A DNA stretch of 64,000 nt from Acidobacteriota bacterium (lineage in GTDB: Bacteria; Acidobacteriota; Blastocatellia; Chloracidobacteriales; Chloracidobacteriaceae): the NCBI GenBank assembly GCA_016208495.1, contig JACQXX010000056.1:62001-126000 (forward strand). Reading direction: 5' to 3'. The position numbers were made by a program, and so were the translations under genes. The notes beneath the pieces are model-generated. The model searched no databases. It had not been told where the DNA came from and was given only the letters and a program-made list of their open reading frames with translations. Each line of letters starts with the position of its first letter. Positions within the stretch are counted from its first letter, which is position 1. Shown here piece after piece: positions 43,965 to 52,686 of this stretch.

Positions 43965-44831
43965 TCACTCAATTGATTGGAATAATGAGCAGCCTGATAA
44001 ATAAGCGACCAACGCCTCTTTCCAGTCCCGCAATGGTTTAAACCCCAGTTGAGTGCTGGTTGAGCAGCCAAGGGCGGAATTCATCGGGCGTGGTGCCGGG
44101 CGGTTTAACTCAGCTTCTGTAACAGGAAGTATTTCAGCCTGGACATCAGCGCCCACGACTTCGGCGCCAAACAAGGCCAGTTCATACCAGCTACAAGGCG
44201 TACCGCTGTTGGTTACGTGAAAAAGCCCGGTGTGATGGCCTTCGATCAACTCACGAAGGCGGGCAGCCACATCAACGGCATATCCGGTCAGGATGCGGTT
44301 ATCCGCCACTGACCGGAGTGTTCCGGGCTTGCGCAGAAGTGTTCCAAGCTGACTGGCAAAGTTACGACCTCCTTTGCCATACAACCCCGCGACCCGCACA
44401 ATACAGGCCGATGGAAGTTCCTGCTGAACCAGAACTTCGCCCTCAAGCTTTGATTGACCATAAACCGAAATCGGGTTTGGTTTGTCTTCCGGTTCATACA
44501 AACCATCTTTGCTCCCATCAAACACATAATCAGTGCTGATATGAACCAGTTGGGCTGAGTGCTGGCGGCAAGCCACAGCCAGCAATTGCGGAGCAATGGC
44601 ATTAGATTGAAATGCACGTTCCCGCTCAGATTCGCAGGCATCAACCGCCGTCATGGCGGCACAATTCACCACAATGTCAGGATGAATCCGATCAAAAACC
44701 TGTGCGATAGAATCAGCCTTTGTTATGTCCAGATCACTGTGCCGACATCCTGTAACTCTATGAGAAGGTTTGAGTTCAGTCGCAAGATGCTGTCCTAGTA
44801 GCCCACCGGCACCGGTAATGAGAATGTTCAT
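43965..44831 (-). CDS. rfbD: dTDP-4-dehydrorhamnose reductase-like protein (RmlD)
   Basis: 288-residue extended SDR. ITGAGGLLGQHLA is the dinucleotide loop; SDLDIT, VVNCAAMTAVDACE, ISTDYVFDGSKDGLYEPEDKPNP and YGQSKLEGE (catalytic Tyr and Lys) match RmlD. It reduces the last intermediate of dTDP-L-rhamnose synthesis; other RmlB/A/C genes are absent nearby, so a related deoxysugar role, or the MAT2B-like subgroup, is possible. It is convergent with DUF427 and is followed upstream by a heptamer spacer. Confidence 0.85.
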   Translation of the reverse strand: MNILITGAGGLLGQHLATELKPSHRVTGCRHSDLDITKADSIAQVFDRIHPDIVVNCAAMTAVDACESERERAFQSNAIAPQLLAVACRQHSAQLVHISTDYVFDGSKDGLYEPEDKPNPISVYGQSKLEGEVLVQQELPSACIVRVAGLYGKGGRNFASQLGTLLRKPGTLRSVADNRILTGYAVDVAARLRELIEGHHTGLFHVTNSGTPCSWYELALFGAEVVGADVQAEILPVTEAELNRPAPRPMNSALGCSTSTQLGFKPLRDWKEALVAYLSGCSLFQSIE

Positions 44832-44980
44832 AAGAATGAAGAAACCATCTAGTGGCTAGTAATTAGTGGTTAGTGATTAGTGATTAGTGGTTAGAAATCA
44901 ATACTTTCGAAGAAGAACCAAGAACCAGGAACTAACCACTAACCACTAACCACTTTCTCAATTCTTCATTCTTCATTCAT
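44832..44980. repeat. Heptamer hairpin with AAATCAATACTTTCGAAG core
   Basis: GAATGAA and TTAGTGG-like units, core TTAGAAATCAATACTTTCGAAGAAGAACC, then CCACTAA units and TTCTTCATTC. The same core occurs at 57.26 kb, and reversed at 29.1 kb and 34.27 kb. Confidence 0.88.
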
Positions 44981-45514
44981 CTGAATGGTGTCCAGTGCTT
45001 CTGACATTGCTTCAAGTTTTGCCTGACGGGCAAGTTGCCGGAGTCGAGGGAGGATCAACTCAAATGAAAAGCCACGCCGGACAAGTACATTGGTGAGTCG
45101 GTTGATTTCTTGAGGGGATGTTGGGAGTCCGTTAGAGCGGATAAATTTTTCCAGGAGCTGTTCCATGACATCTGATTCAGGGATTTCAGCATATACCTCG
45201 TTCACGGCTTCGCGCACCGTTTCTGACTTCACTTTCTGCTGGGTCAATTCCTGAGTGAGTCGGCGTTTGCCAACCAGGCGGCGTGCCACTTGCCCGTGGG
45301 CAAATTGTTCGGCAAAGCGTTGATCATCGAGATAGCCATATTCCTTCAGCCGATCAATGACTTCTGTCACTATCTCTTCTCGCTCCTGGTCCTCAATATT
45401 CAATTTTTTCAGCTTGCGGTTTAGATGCTGGGTGGTATCGGTAATGCTCCGGGGACGAAGGGCGAGATATTTGATGCCTGCAGTCAGCATTGTTTGGAAG
45501 AGACGGTCATCCAT
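44966..45514 (-). CDS. recX: Regulatory protein RecX
   Basis: 182-residue modulator of RecA filaments. Three-helix tandem repeats are recognisable: LALRPRSITDTTQHLNRKL, VTEVIDRLKEYGYLDDQRFAEQF and ARRLVGKRRLTQELTQQKV, with the family's Y-L/I-D/N-D-x-x-F-A signature. The last repeat (INRLTNVLVRRGFSFELILPRL) closes it. recA is not next to it, which is common in this phylum. The ATG at 45514 is preceded by a repeat arm, and the C-terminus runs into the neighbouring repeat. Confidence 0.88.
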   Translation of the reverse strand: MDDRLFQTMLTAGIKYLALRPRSITDTTQHLNRKLKKLNIEDQEREEIVTEVIDRLKEYGYLDDQRFAEQFAHGQVARRLVGKRRLTQELTQQKVKSETVREAVNEVYAEIPESDVMEQLLEKFIRSNGLPTSPQEINRLTNVLVRRGFSFELILPRLRQLARQAKLEAMSEALDTIQMNEE

Positions 45515-45515
45515 G

Positions 45516-45834
45516 GTGAAGAATGAAAAATGAAGAATGAAGCCAGTGGTTAGTGGTTAGTGGTTAGAAATCAATAATGCCAGTTAAGGGTTGAAGTGGT
45601 TGTTGGTCCTCATTCCCGTTGGGATGGAGCCAGGTTAGCCGGTGGTCAGCGTCGCTTTGGGCGCGCCACCACCAGAAACGGTGGGGGCTGACCCGAATTC
45701 CCAGGCTCGACGACTCGCCCTGGGCTACGAGCCGGCGCCCACTTCGTGGGCTGAGAACCAAAACGGCTTCAACCCTTAACTGGCATTATTGATTTCTAAC
45801 CACTAACCACTGGCTTCATTCTCAATTCTTCATT
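45516..45834. mobile_element. Giant inverted-repeat element (about 65-bp arms)
   Basis: Left arm 45516-45596: GAATGAA units, TTAGTGG units, AAATCAATAATGCC, AGTTAAGGGTTGAAG. Right arm 45768-45834 is the same in reverse complement, differing mainly by one TTAGTGG copy; 36 bp are identical. The 170-bp middle matches 10023-10115 in its right half. No reading frame with support is present. Whether it moves is unproven; it may be a nested insertion of one repeat into another. Confidence 0.7.
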
Positions 45835-47016
45835 CTAAAAGCGGCTGATGCGTTCGGTTGGCTGTGAGCTTCCAGTCCCACCGCTCCGGGTGGTGAGCTT
45901 GCTTTCCATTTCCTCGCGTGCCTGATCGGTCGTTGATTGAATACCTTTGGTACGCAAAATGAATTCATCGCGGTTAGAGGCCCCATTGAGTGCCTGATCG
46001 TAAGAGATCAATCCGCGCTGGAGCAGATCATAGAGTGACTGATCAAACGTCTGCATGCCGTACTGTGATGTTCCCTGAGCAATGGCGTCGCGAATCAACG
46101 ATGTTTTTTCCTGATTCACAATACAATCCTTGATATAGGATGTGTTGATGAGAATTTCACAGGCTGGAACCCGGCTGGTCTGGTCATGGGCTCGCACCAG
46201 TCGCTGGGAAACAACTGATCGCAGTACACTGGCCAACTGAATGCGGATTGCTTTTTGCTGGTGTGGAGGAAAGATTGAAACAATCCGGTTGATCGTTTCA
46301 GTGGCATCCAGGGTGTGCAGTGTTGAAAGCACCAGATGCCCGGTTTCAGCCGCGGTGAGGGCCGTTTCAATGGTTTCGAAGTCGCGCATTTCACCAACCA
46401 GCACCACATCTGGGTCCTGGCGAAGCGCACCACGTAGGGCTTCTTGAAAACTGCGGGTATCAACATCAACTTCACGCTGATTGACAAATGATTTTTTATC
46501 GCGGTGGAGAAATTCGATTGGGTCTTCAATGGTAATGATGTGATCAGTTCGGGTTCGATTGATATGGTCAATCAAGGCGGCGAGGGTGGTTGATTTCCCC
46601 GACCCGGTGGTACCAGTTACCAGAATCAACCCACGGCGTTCCTCAGCGATTTTCTCAATCACTTTCGGGAGTTGCAGTTCGTCCACGGTTCGAACGCTGG
46701 TCGGAATGACGCGCAAAACCATGCCGACCGCGCCACGTTGCTGGAAAATATTGCACCGGAACCGTCCCAACCCAGATACCCCGTAGGCAATGTCAACTTC
46801 ACAGGCATCTTTAAAGCGCTGTTTTTGACGGTTGTTCATAATACTGAACGCCATGGCGAGTGTATCTTCCTGAGATAATCGTGGTGCATCAATGATCGGG
46901 ACCAATTCGCCGTTAATGCGCGTAAAGGGGTGGCTTCCCGCTTTAATATGGAGATCCGAGGCTCCTTTGCTGCAGGCAATTGCCAGGAGCGTATCAATAT
47001 TGAGTGGTGTTGACAT
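45835..47016 (-). CDS. pilT: Type IV pilus retraction ATPase PilT
   Basis: 393-residue hexameric ATPase that drives pilus retraction and twitching. N-terminal PAS-like domain, then Walker A GTTGSGKSTTLA, the Asp box PIEFLHRDKKSFVNQREV, Walker B-like VVLVGEMRDFETIETAL and the His box TGHLVLSTLHT. AIRIQLASVLRSVVSQRL is the PilT-type AIRNLIRE region variant. A C-terminal tail of about 35 polar residues extends beyond the core. GGGAGG lies 8 nt before ATG 47016, which decides the start over an upstream frame. The candidate promoter lies at 47092-47120. Confidence 0.95.
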   Translation of the reverse strand: MSTPLNIDTLLAIACSKGASDLHIKAGSHPFTRINGELVPIIDAPRLSQEDTLAMAFSIMNNRQKQRFKDACEVDIAYGVSGLGRFRCNIFQQRGAVGMVLRVIPTSVRTVDELQLPKVIEKIAEERRGLILVTGTTGSGKSTTLAALIDHINRTRTDHIITIEDPIEFLHRDKKSFVNQREVDVDTRSFQEALRGALRQDPDVVLVGEMRDFETIETALTAAETGHLVLSTLHTLDATETINRIVSIFPPHQQKAIRIQLASVLRSVVSQRLVRAHDQTSRVPACEILINTSYIKDCIVNQEKTSLIRDAIAQGTSQYGMQTFDQSLYDLLQRGLISYDQALNGASNRDEFILRTKGIQSTTDQAREEMESKLTTRSGGTGSSQPTERISRF

Positions 47017-47091
47017 AGTAGACGCCTCCCGAATGCGACAGATCAGACAGGCAAAACTGCTTGGGGTGCAAGGTGTTGAGGTGAGAGTGAA

Positions 47092-47120
47092 TCTATCACA
47101 GTGCAGGGGCAATCTGTCAA
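47092..47120 (-). promoter_or_regulatory. Candidate sigma-70 promoter for pilT
   Basis: TTGACA at 47120-47115 (minus strand) with a TGATAGA-like -10 after 16-17 nt. The -35 is a full match, the -10 is weak. Distance to the start codon is about 80 nt. The rest of the 395-bp spacer shows nothing else. Confidence 0.35.
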
Positions 47121-47411
47121 TTTTGAACTAGATCAAACCTGATAACCATCTGAAAAGATGCGCTTTCACCACTTTACTCCTGGCAACTCGTACCAGGCGG
47201 AGACTGATCCCATCGAAGTGATTGGAGGAACTGTCAGTGTTTTCTTGCAAAAGAATCATCCCATGTTGCATGATGACTGAATCCCTTGTGTGACCTGTCA
47301 AACCACCCTTAAAAATCAGTAGTTTAGCAAAGTTTTTGATACTTTCTGAACCTGCGTTTCTTGCATTGTAGTCCATCCAGGACATTTCAGATTAAACGGA
47401 GACCCCCCGCC

Positions 47412-48152
47412 ATGACGAGCGCTGAGGCAACGCTGCTCCTTGTGGATGATGATGATCGGGCACGCTTTACCATCCGGCAATTTTTTTCTCGGATGAATTT
47501 TGCCCTGATCGAAGCTGAAAACGGTCGTGAAGCAATTCACCTGACGTTGGCACATCATCCTGATTTGATCATTATGGATGTGATGATGCCTGTCATGGAT
47601 GGGTTTGACGCCTGCCGGGGACTACGTCAGCTTGGAAATGAAACGCCAATTTTGTTTCTCTCAACGCGCACGGAAATTGAAGATCGTCTCAAAGGTCTGG
47701 AGCATGGCGCGGATGATTATCTTGCCAAGCCATTCAGTTTGCGTGAGTTGGAGCTTCGAGTCCGGGCCATTTTGCGACGACGGACTGCTCCGGTTCAATC
47801 TGAAGGCGAGATTTTAATCCGAGGTGATCTTCGCATTGATCTCGCCCGGCATGTCGTCAGTCGGAAAGGGAAGGGATTGGATCTCACACCAACTGAATTT
47901 AAAATCCTGCATATTCTGGCAACTCGCCCAGGGCGGGTTTTTTCGCGAGACCGATTGTTGGATGAAGTCTGGGGTAATGAATATGACGGGTTTCAGCGCA
48001 ATATTGACCCTCATATCAACCGGCTTCGAGCCAAACTGGAACCACCTGATGCCAAGCCGAGATATATTCTGACTGTGTGGGGAGAAGGGTACAAATTCAA
48101 TGAAGCCCTACTCCAGGCACTGGTTGATGGAGCAACAGAAAAGAAGGATTGA
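47412..48152 (+). CDS. OmpR-family response regulator
   Basis: 246-residue DNA-binding response regulator. The receiver opens LLLVDDDDRARFTI; phosphoacceptor Asp in LIIMDVMMPVMDGFDACRG; LFLSTRTEIEDR and GADDYLAKPF carry the Thr/Lys switch. The winged-helix domain has LDLTPTEFKILHILA, SRDRLLDEVWGNE and YILTVWGEGYKF. The partner kinase is not adjacent. The ATG at 47412 has GGAG about 9 nt upstream; the frame is open earlier but without conserved residues. thiE begins 3 nt after its stop, so the two genes form an operon. Confidence 0.93.
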   Translation: MTSAEATLLLVDDDDRARFTIRQFFSRMNFALIEAENGREAIHLTLAHHPDLIIMDVMMPVMDGFDACRGLRQLGNETPILFLSTRTEIEDRLKGLEHGADDYLAKPFSLRELELRVRAILRRRTAPVQSEGEILIRGDLRIDLARHVVSRKGKGLDLTPTEFKILHILATRPGRVFSRDRLLDEVWGNEYDGFQRNIDPHINRLRAKLEPPDAKPRYILTVWGEGYKFNEALLQALVDGATEKKD

Positions 48153-48155
48153 GCC

Positions 48156-48830
48156 ATGGCAACGCCGTTCATTGATGATTTAGTGCTTCCTCAACCGATG
48201 GTGCTTCCCCCGGTGTACGCCATTACTGATCAATCTCTGACAGGGGTATCGCACCTGGAACTGGTTCAGCAATTGATTGCAGGCGGTGCCACCTTGATCC
48301 AGGTACGCGATAAAGAAATTGATGGCCGGACCTGGTATGACATTGCCCGACAGATCATGGATTATGCCCGGCCACGTGGGGTCAAAATCATCATCAATGA
48401 CCGGGTGGATATCGCACTGGCCGTTGATGCTGATGGAGTGCATGTTGGTCAGGAAGATTTGCCTCCTGCCGCGGCCCGCCAGCTTTTAGGTCCGTCAAAA
48501 ATCATTGGTTACTCCACCCATTCATTGGATCAGGCGCTCAATGCTGACCAGCTTCCAGTTGATTACATTGCCGTTGGCCCCGTCTTTCGTACGCAGACGA
48601 AAGAAAATCCTTCTCCAGTCGTTGGGCTTGAGCTGGTTCGAGCAGTGACTGCTCAGGTTTCAAAACCCGTGGTTGCCATTGGCGGCATTCCGGCGAACCG
48701 TGTTTCCGAAGTCCTGCAGGCGGGAGCTGCCAGCGTGGCTCTTATTTCAGGACTCCTGTTGCCCCTCGATTCGATTGTAAGTCGTACCCAATCCCTCGTT
48801 TTATCCCTCTGTCATACTGGTAAAATATAG
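48156..48830 (+). CDS. thiE: Thiamine-phosphate synthase ThiE
   Basis: 224-residue TIM barrel that joins hydroxymethylpyrimidine diphosphate and hydroxyethylthiazole phosphate. Family motifs: VYAITDQSLTG, LIQVRDKEIDG, IIINDRVDIALAVDADGVHVGQED (split as a diphosphate/Mg site), GYSTHSLDQAL, YIAVGPVFRTQTKENPSP and VAIGGIPANRVSEV. The N-terminus has an extra 18 residues and the C-terminus a short tail. It is co-transcribed with the response regulator gene upstream, 3 nt apart, and far from thiC (4.6 kb), so regulation may be unlinked from thiamine. Confidence 0.94.
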   Translation: MATPFIDDLVLPQPMVLPPVYAITDQSLTGVSHLELVQQLIAGGATLIQVRDKEIDGRTWYDIARQIMDYARPRGVKIIINDRVDIALAVDADGVHVGQEDLPPAAARQLLGPSKIIGYSTHSLDQALNADQLPVDYIAVGPVFRTQTKENPSPVVGLELVRAVTAQVSKPVVAIGGIPANRVSEVLQAGAASVALISGLLLPLDSIVSRTQSLVLSLCHTGKI

Positions 48831-49013
48831 AAAGAAAACCACTTAATTCTTGTTTTGACAGACGTGTCAGTAAGCCCTACAATTTATTTTTCCCACAACG
48901 TCGTAAGCACCAATTTCGGGATGCCGGCTTCCCCATCCTTCCAGGCCGCCGTATTACTTGTCTGTGATGCGGTTTTATTGTGCGGGCGACAACTTTTAGG
49001 AGGTATCAGGCAT

Positions 49014-50714
49014 ATGCAACAATTCGCTTTGTGGCCCTTCTCCACTCGGCCTGCAGGTAGCTTCAGGGGAAGATTCAAACGGGGACTGATGTGGGGATTG
49101 CTGTGTATTTTTTTAGTTGGGCAATCGCCAGGTGTTTGGGCCCTACCATCTGGGGTGCCCAAAGTCGTATCAGAACAAAACGAGACAAACCCTGAAAAGC
49201 TACTTAAAGCTGTCCGCAAACTTGTCCGCCAGGGTGACTGGCAGGCGGCTGAAACCAGTCTTCGGCAGATTTTAACGGCAGACCCCAACTGCCATCCCGC
49301 CCGATTGGAGCTGGCCTATCTGTTTGTCAAGCAACGCCGATTGAGCGAAGCCTATGACGAAGTGTCATTCACCAGCGCCTCAGATCTTCCCCTGGCCAGG
49401 GCTCATTCGATTAAAGGGATTGCACTCTTGCGATCTGGCTATTTCGGCCTGGCTTACGATGAATTAAAACTGGCATTGGGAATTGACCGGCAGGATGATC
49501 TGGCGTTGGCAGCCATTGCTGAGGTTGCCTATTATGAAAATCAACTGGAGCAGGCGGAGCGACTGATCAACAATGCTATCTCACGCAATCACAATGAACC
49601 AGATTATTACCTGTTACAGGCGCGGATTGCTTCGCGAATGGAGCGGTTTCGAGTGGCAGCCGATGCCCTTAAAGATTTTCTTCGGGTGACGCCGAAAACC
49701 GATATTGAGCGCCGAGATCGAATCGAAGGCGTCATTCGGTTTTATTCATATCTGGGTGATTCTCACACCAATGTGGTGGAAGACCCCAAGAGTGCCACGA
49801 TCCCGCTGACGATTCGCAATCGGCGCCCCCATGTCAAAGTCAAAGTGAATGGGAAAGGCCCCTTAAACTTTGTGATTGACACGGGTGCCGGTATTTCAGT
49901 GATTTCACAGATAACGGCTGAAAAGTTAGGGATCAAACCCGTTGCTCAGGGAGGGCAGGCCCGAGCCGTTGGTGGTCAAGGGGCATTTCCGATTGTCTAT
50001 GGTTTTTTGAAAAGCCTTGAAATTGGCAATATCAAAATTACATCAGTGCCGGTGTATTTACGCGAAGTTCAGGGTCCCCGGACCAGTACTGCAACTGAGG
50101 CCACTGATGGGTTTTTGGGGTTATCGGTCTTGAATGAATTCCTGGTCACACTTGATTATCAAGCCAAGGAACTCAGAATGGAGCCAAATACCAGGACTGG
50201 TCAGTCCGTGGTTACCCAGGCGGTAGACCCTCAATCGAGCATTATTCCGTTCCGGTTCACGGAAAGCGGATTGATCAGTATTGAGACGATGCTCGACGGC
50301 GCCGAGAAAATGCATTTTATCTTTGACTCAGGGGCCAGCATCAGCGTGATTTCTGATCGAGCTGTCAAGCGGCTTCACTGGGAAGATAAAATCCTGACTG
50401 CGGAAAAAATTCATATTGTTGGTGCCGCCGGAGTGACCCAAAACGTGGAGTTGCTTCAGACAAAAACAGTTCAGGTCGCTGATTTAGTGAAACAGGATGT
50501 TCGACTTCCAGTGCTTGATTTGGTTCGGTTAAATGAATCAGCCGGTTTCGAGCAACATGGGATTTTAGGTGGAGATTTCCTGTATAACTGTCGGGTACAG
50601 ATCAATTTTGCCACCCAGAATTTGATTTTTACTCCCTTTAATGATGCGGTCCGGCGTGTCAATCTGCAGACAACCAAAGAATTGGAAAAGCATGAAACTG
50701 AGCCTGTACCTTGA
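49014..50714 (+). CDS. Exported TPR protein with two retropepsin-like aspartic protease domains
   Basis: 566-residue exported protein with a long N-region and signal segment (about residues 23-44, LLCIFLVGQSPGVWA). Residues about 60-240 are TPR-like helical repeats. Then two retropepsin-like domains: LNFVIDTGAGISVIS (Asp about 288) and MHFIFDSGASISVIS (about 437), each with the DxGAx catalytic loop, and ILGGDFLYNC as the closing motif of the second. This is the clan AA arrangement in which two half-sites could pair within one chain. AGGAGG lies 10 nt before ATG 49014. Its end overlaps the PIN gene by 23 nt. Confidence 0.85.
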   Translation: MQQFALWPFSTRPAGSFRGRFKRGLMWGLLCIFLVGQSPGVWALPSGVPKVVSEQNETNPEKLLKAVRKLVRQGDWQAAETSLRQILTADPNCHPARLELAYLFVKQRRLSEAYDEVSFTSASDLPLARAHSIKGIALLRSGYFGLAYDELKLALGIDRQDDLALAAIAEVAYYENQLEQAERLINNAISRNHNEPDYYLLQARIASRMERFRVAADALKDFLRVTPKTDIERRDRIEGVIRFYSYLGDSHTNVVEDPKSATIPLTIRNRRPHVKVKVNGKGPLNFVIDTGAGISVISQITAEKLGIKPVAQGGQARAVGGQGAFPIVYGFLKSLEIGNIKITSVPVYLREVQGPRTSTATEATDGFLGLSVLNEFLVTLDYQAKELRMEPNTRTGQSVVTQAVDPQSSIIPFRFTESGLISIETMLDGAEKMHFIFDSGASISVISDRAVKRLHWEDKILTAEKIHIVGAAGVTQNVELLQTKTVQVADLVKQDVRLPVLDLVRLNESAGFEQHGILGGDFLYNCRVQINFATQNLIFTPFNDAVRRVNLQTTKELEKHETEPVP

Positions 50715-51156
50715 GACCTCGGTGATCGGCGCCTATCTCGATAATGATGACCCTTTTCGCCGGGATTTAACTATCCGCTGGTGGGAACACGAAATGAATA
50801 CGTTTCGTCCCCTGACGTCGCTTTTGGTACAGCGCGAATTGGAACGCCTTCCTGAACCATATCGTGCTTCATATTTAAATTTGATTCGAGAGATCCCGCA
50901 GGTTGAAATTTCCGACGAAGCTGCAATCCTGGCTGACGGATATTTGAGCCGCGGGATCTTTCAGCGTAAATACATGGCTGATGCCCTTCACGTGGCGCTG
51001 GCCTCAATTCATAAAATTGACTTTCTGGTAACCTGGAATTTTGGGCATATCGCCAATGTCCAGCGTCAAACCAGAGTACGTCTCTTCAACACATCAAGTG
51101 GTTTTTTCTCACCAATGATCGTGACCCCGGAATTTCTGGTGTCGAGTAATGTGTGA
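50692..51156 (+). CDS. PIN-like toxin candidate
   Basis: 154-residue PIN-domain-like protein. LSLYLETSVIGAYLDN gives the first acidic strand (Glu replacing the usual Asp, as in some PIN subfamilies), and ADALHVALASIHKIDFLVTWNFGHIAN the second and third acidic positions (A-D-A-L-H, T-W-N). This resembles VapC-like ribonuclease toxins of the class beginning MKxYLETSVI. The ATG lies within the end of the retropepsin gene. The small gene that follows 22 nt later is the likely antitoxin. Toxin-before-antitoxin order is unusual. Confidence 0.7.
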   Translation: MKLSLYLETSVIGAYLDNDDPFRRDLTIRWWEHEMNTFRPLTSLLVQRELERLPEPYRASYLNLIREIPQVEISDEAAILADGYLSRGIFQRKYMADALHVALASIHKIDFLVTWNFGHIANVQRQTRVRLFNTSSGFFSPMIVTPEFLVSSNV

Positions 51157-51178
51157 GGATGCTTGAGGATTCCGGGAT

Positions 51179-51400
51179 ATGTATCGTAAACCACGCTTTT
51201 TGCAGGAATTACATGCGATCCGCGAAGAAATGGCACGTGAATGTGACTATGACGTGGATTTGTTAGCCGAAATGGTCCGCTCTGGCCATCGTCCAACGCA
51301 TGGCCCTCAACAAATCATCCGCGGACGCCGGGTATTTGCCCCACCTCAAGCCGACCACGAGAAACGCCAATCCCCTGTCAACGAAACGGACTACCAATGA
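51179..51400 (+). CDS. Small basic partner, likely antitoxin of the PIN protein
   Basis: 73 residues. The first half, FLQELHAIREEMARECDYDVDLLAEMVRSG, is a helical motif seen in small proteins next to PIN-like genes in several phyla, as far as I recall; the second half is basic and probably disordered. No DNA-binding fold is obvious. GAGGAT lies 8 nt upstream of the ATG. Its TGA overlaps the ATG of the HtrA gene as ATGA, so its translation is coupled to HtrA. Confidence 0.65.
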   Translation: MYRKPRFLQELHAIREEMARECDYDVDLLAEMVRSGHRPTHGPQQIIRGRRVFAPPQADHEKRQSPVNETDYQ

Positions 51401-52527
51401 CAAGATTAACTGCACTTCTGATGATTTCAGTGTTTCTCGGGGCGGAAACCTGGTTCGGTTTTCAACCATCTGTTTGGGGCAAGCCAGGGCACTCCAGAGG
51501 GACGGCTGTCCAAAAGGAAAAAAATCCCCGGTCAGCCAAAAAAACACCCGCACTCTCCCAGAAAAACATTCCGCCATCTGCATTGCCCACCAAAGGTGCC
51601 ACGCTTGCTCCATCAATTCTTCCAGTCAATATCGCTGATGTTGTGGCTCAGGTAGATCAATCTGTCATGAATATTCAAGCCACGGCTGAGGACGGCAGTA
51701 TTTCGATTGGAAGTGGCTTTTGTCTGGACTCCAAGGGATTGATCGTTACCAACTTTCACGTCATTCGAGGATCGTTAAAGCTTGATGGCCCAATCACTGT
51801 GGTCACCCCAGATGCTCGCACTTTGACAGCCAGCCTGCGGGGATATGATGAAGCCACGGATCTGGCCCTGCTCGAAGTTGATTTCGGGGAAAAACCAATC
51901 CCTGCATTACCTTTTGGCGACAGCGATACGCTACGGGTCGGAGACTGGGTGATTGCTATCGGAAGCCCTTTTGAACTGGATCATACCGTAACGCTTGGAA
52001 TTATCAGTGGGAAAGGGCGAACCGGGCTGGATGGCGAGTATGATGATTTTCTCCAGACGGATGCCGCAATCAACTTTGGAAATTCTGGCGGGCCGCTGGT
52101 GAATTTAAAAGGCGAAGTCGTCGGAATCAATACGCTGGTGCTGGTTCGGGCTCAGGGGCTTGGATTTGCCATTCCGATCAACATTTTACGGGAAATTACA
52201 CCGCAATTGCGCGAAAATGGGTTTGTCCGTCGAAGTTCACTTGGTGTGGAAACCCGTGACATCTCCGCGATTGTCCGCCGGACACTGGGACTTGGCACGC
52301 AGGCGCGGGGTGTTCTGGTGACCAAAGTCGAGCGCGGGCTCCCCGGAGATGATGCTGGAATCCGTCGTGAAGATATTATTTTGGCGATTGATAGCACCCC
52401 AGTGGTTTCAAGTGGACAATTCAACCGCCTGATTGCTCGCAAAACTCCTGGAACCAAAGTCAACATCCGAATCTGGCGAAATGAACAGGAATACACTGTT
52501 TCGGCGGCTGTTGTCGAAAAGAAGTAG
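51397..52527 (+). CDS. HtrA/Deg-like trypsin-like serine protease with PDZ domain
   Basis: 376-residue exported protease. A signal segment spans residues about 5-28. A low-complexity linker (about 29-75) is followed by a trypsin-like domain with His in VTNFHVIRG, Asp in ATDLALLEV and Ser in NFGNSGGPLVNLKGEVVGINT. A single PDZ domain closes it (GVLVTKVERGLPGDDAGIRREDIILAID). It should degrade or refold envelope proteins. It is last in an apparent operon with the retropepsin protein and the PIN pair, and ends at a bidirectional terminator. Confidence 0.92.
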   Translation: MTRLTALLMISVFLGAETWFGFQPSVWGKPGHSRGTAVQKEKNPRSAKKTPALSQKNIPPSALPTKGATLAPSILPVNIADVVAQVDQSVMNIQATAEDGSISIGSGFCLDSKGLIVTNFHVIRGSLKLDGPITVVTPDARTLTASLRGYDEATDLALLEVDFGEKPIPALPFGDSDTLRVGDWVIAIGSPFELDHTVTLGIISGKGRTGLDGEYDDFLQTDAAINFGNSGGPLVNLKGEVVGINTLVLVRAQGLGFAIPINILREITPQLRENGFVRRSSLGVETRDISAIVRRTLGLGTQARGVLVTKVERGLPGDDAGIRREDIILAIDSTPVVSSGQFNRLIARKTPGTKVNIRIWRNEQEYTVSAAVVEKK

Positions 52528-52559
52528 CCCGGTTGGATCGGGAAAACCTGGACAAACAA

Positions 52560-52591
52560 AAAAGCTGTGCCTACGGTGAGGCACAGCTTTT
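52560..52591. terminator. Bidirectional terminator between HtrA and the sigma factor
   Basis: AAAAGCTGTGCCT and AGGCACAGCTTTT form a 13-bp stem with a 6-nt loop; A and T runs on the two sides serve both converging genes. Confidence 0.9.
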
Positions 52592-52686
52592 AACATGAAG
52601 AGGAAAGGAATCGCGTTACGAAAGAGAAAGTCACGTACCAGGTTTCAATCAATGGTTCATCACAGAACCCGTCAAGTGCAGTATCA

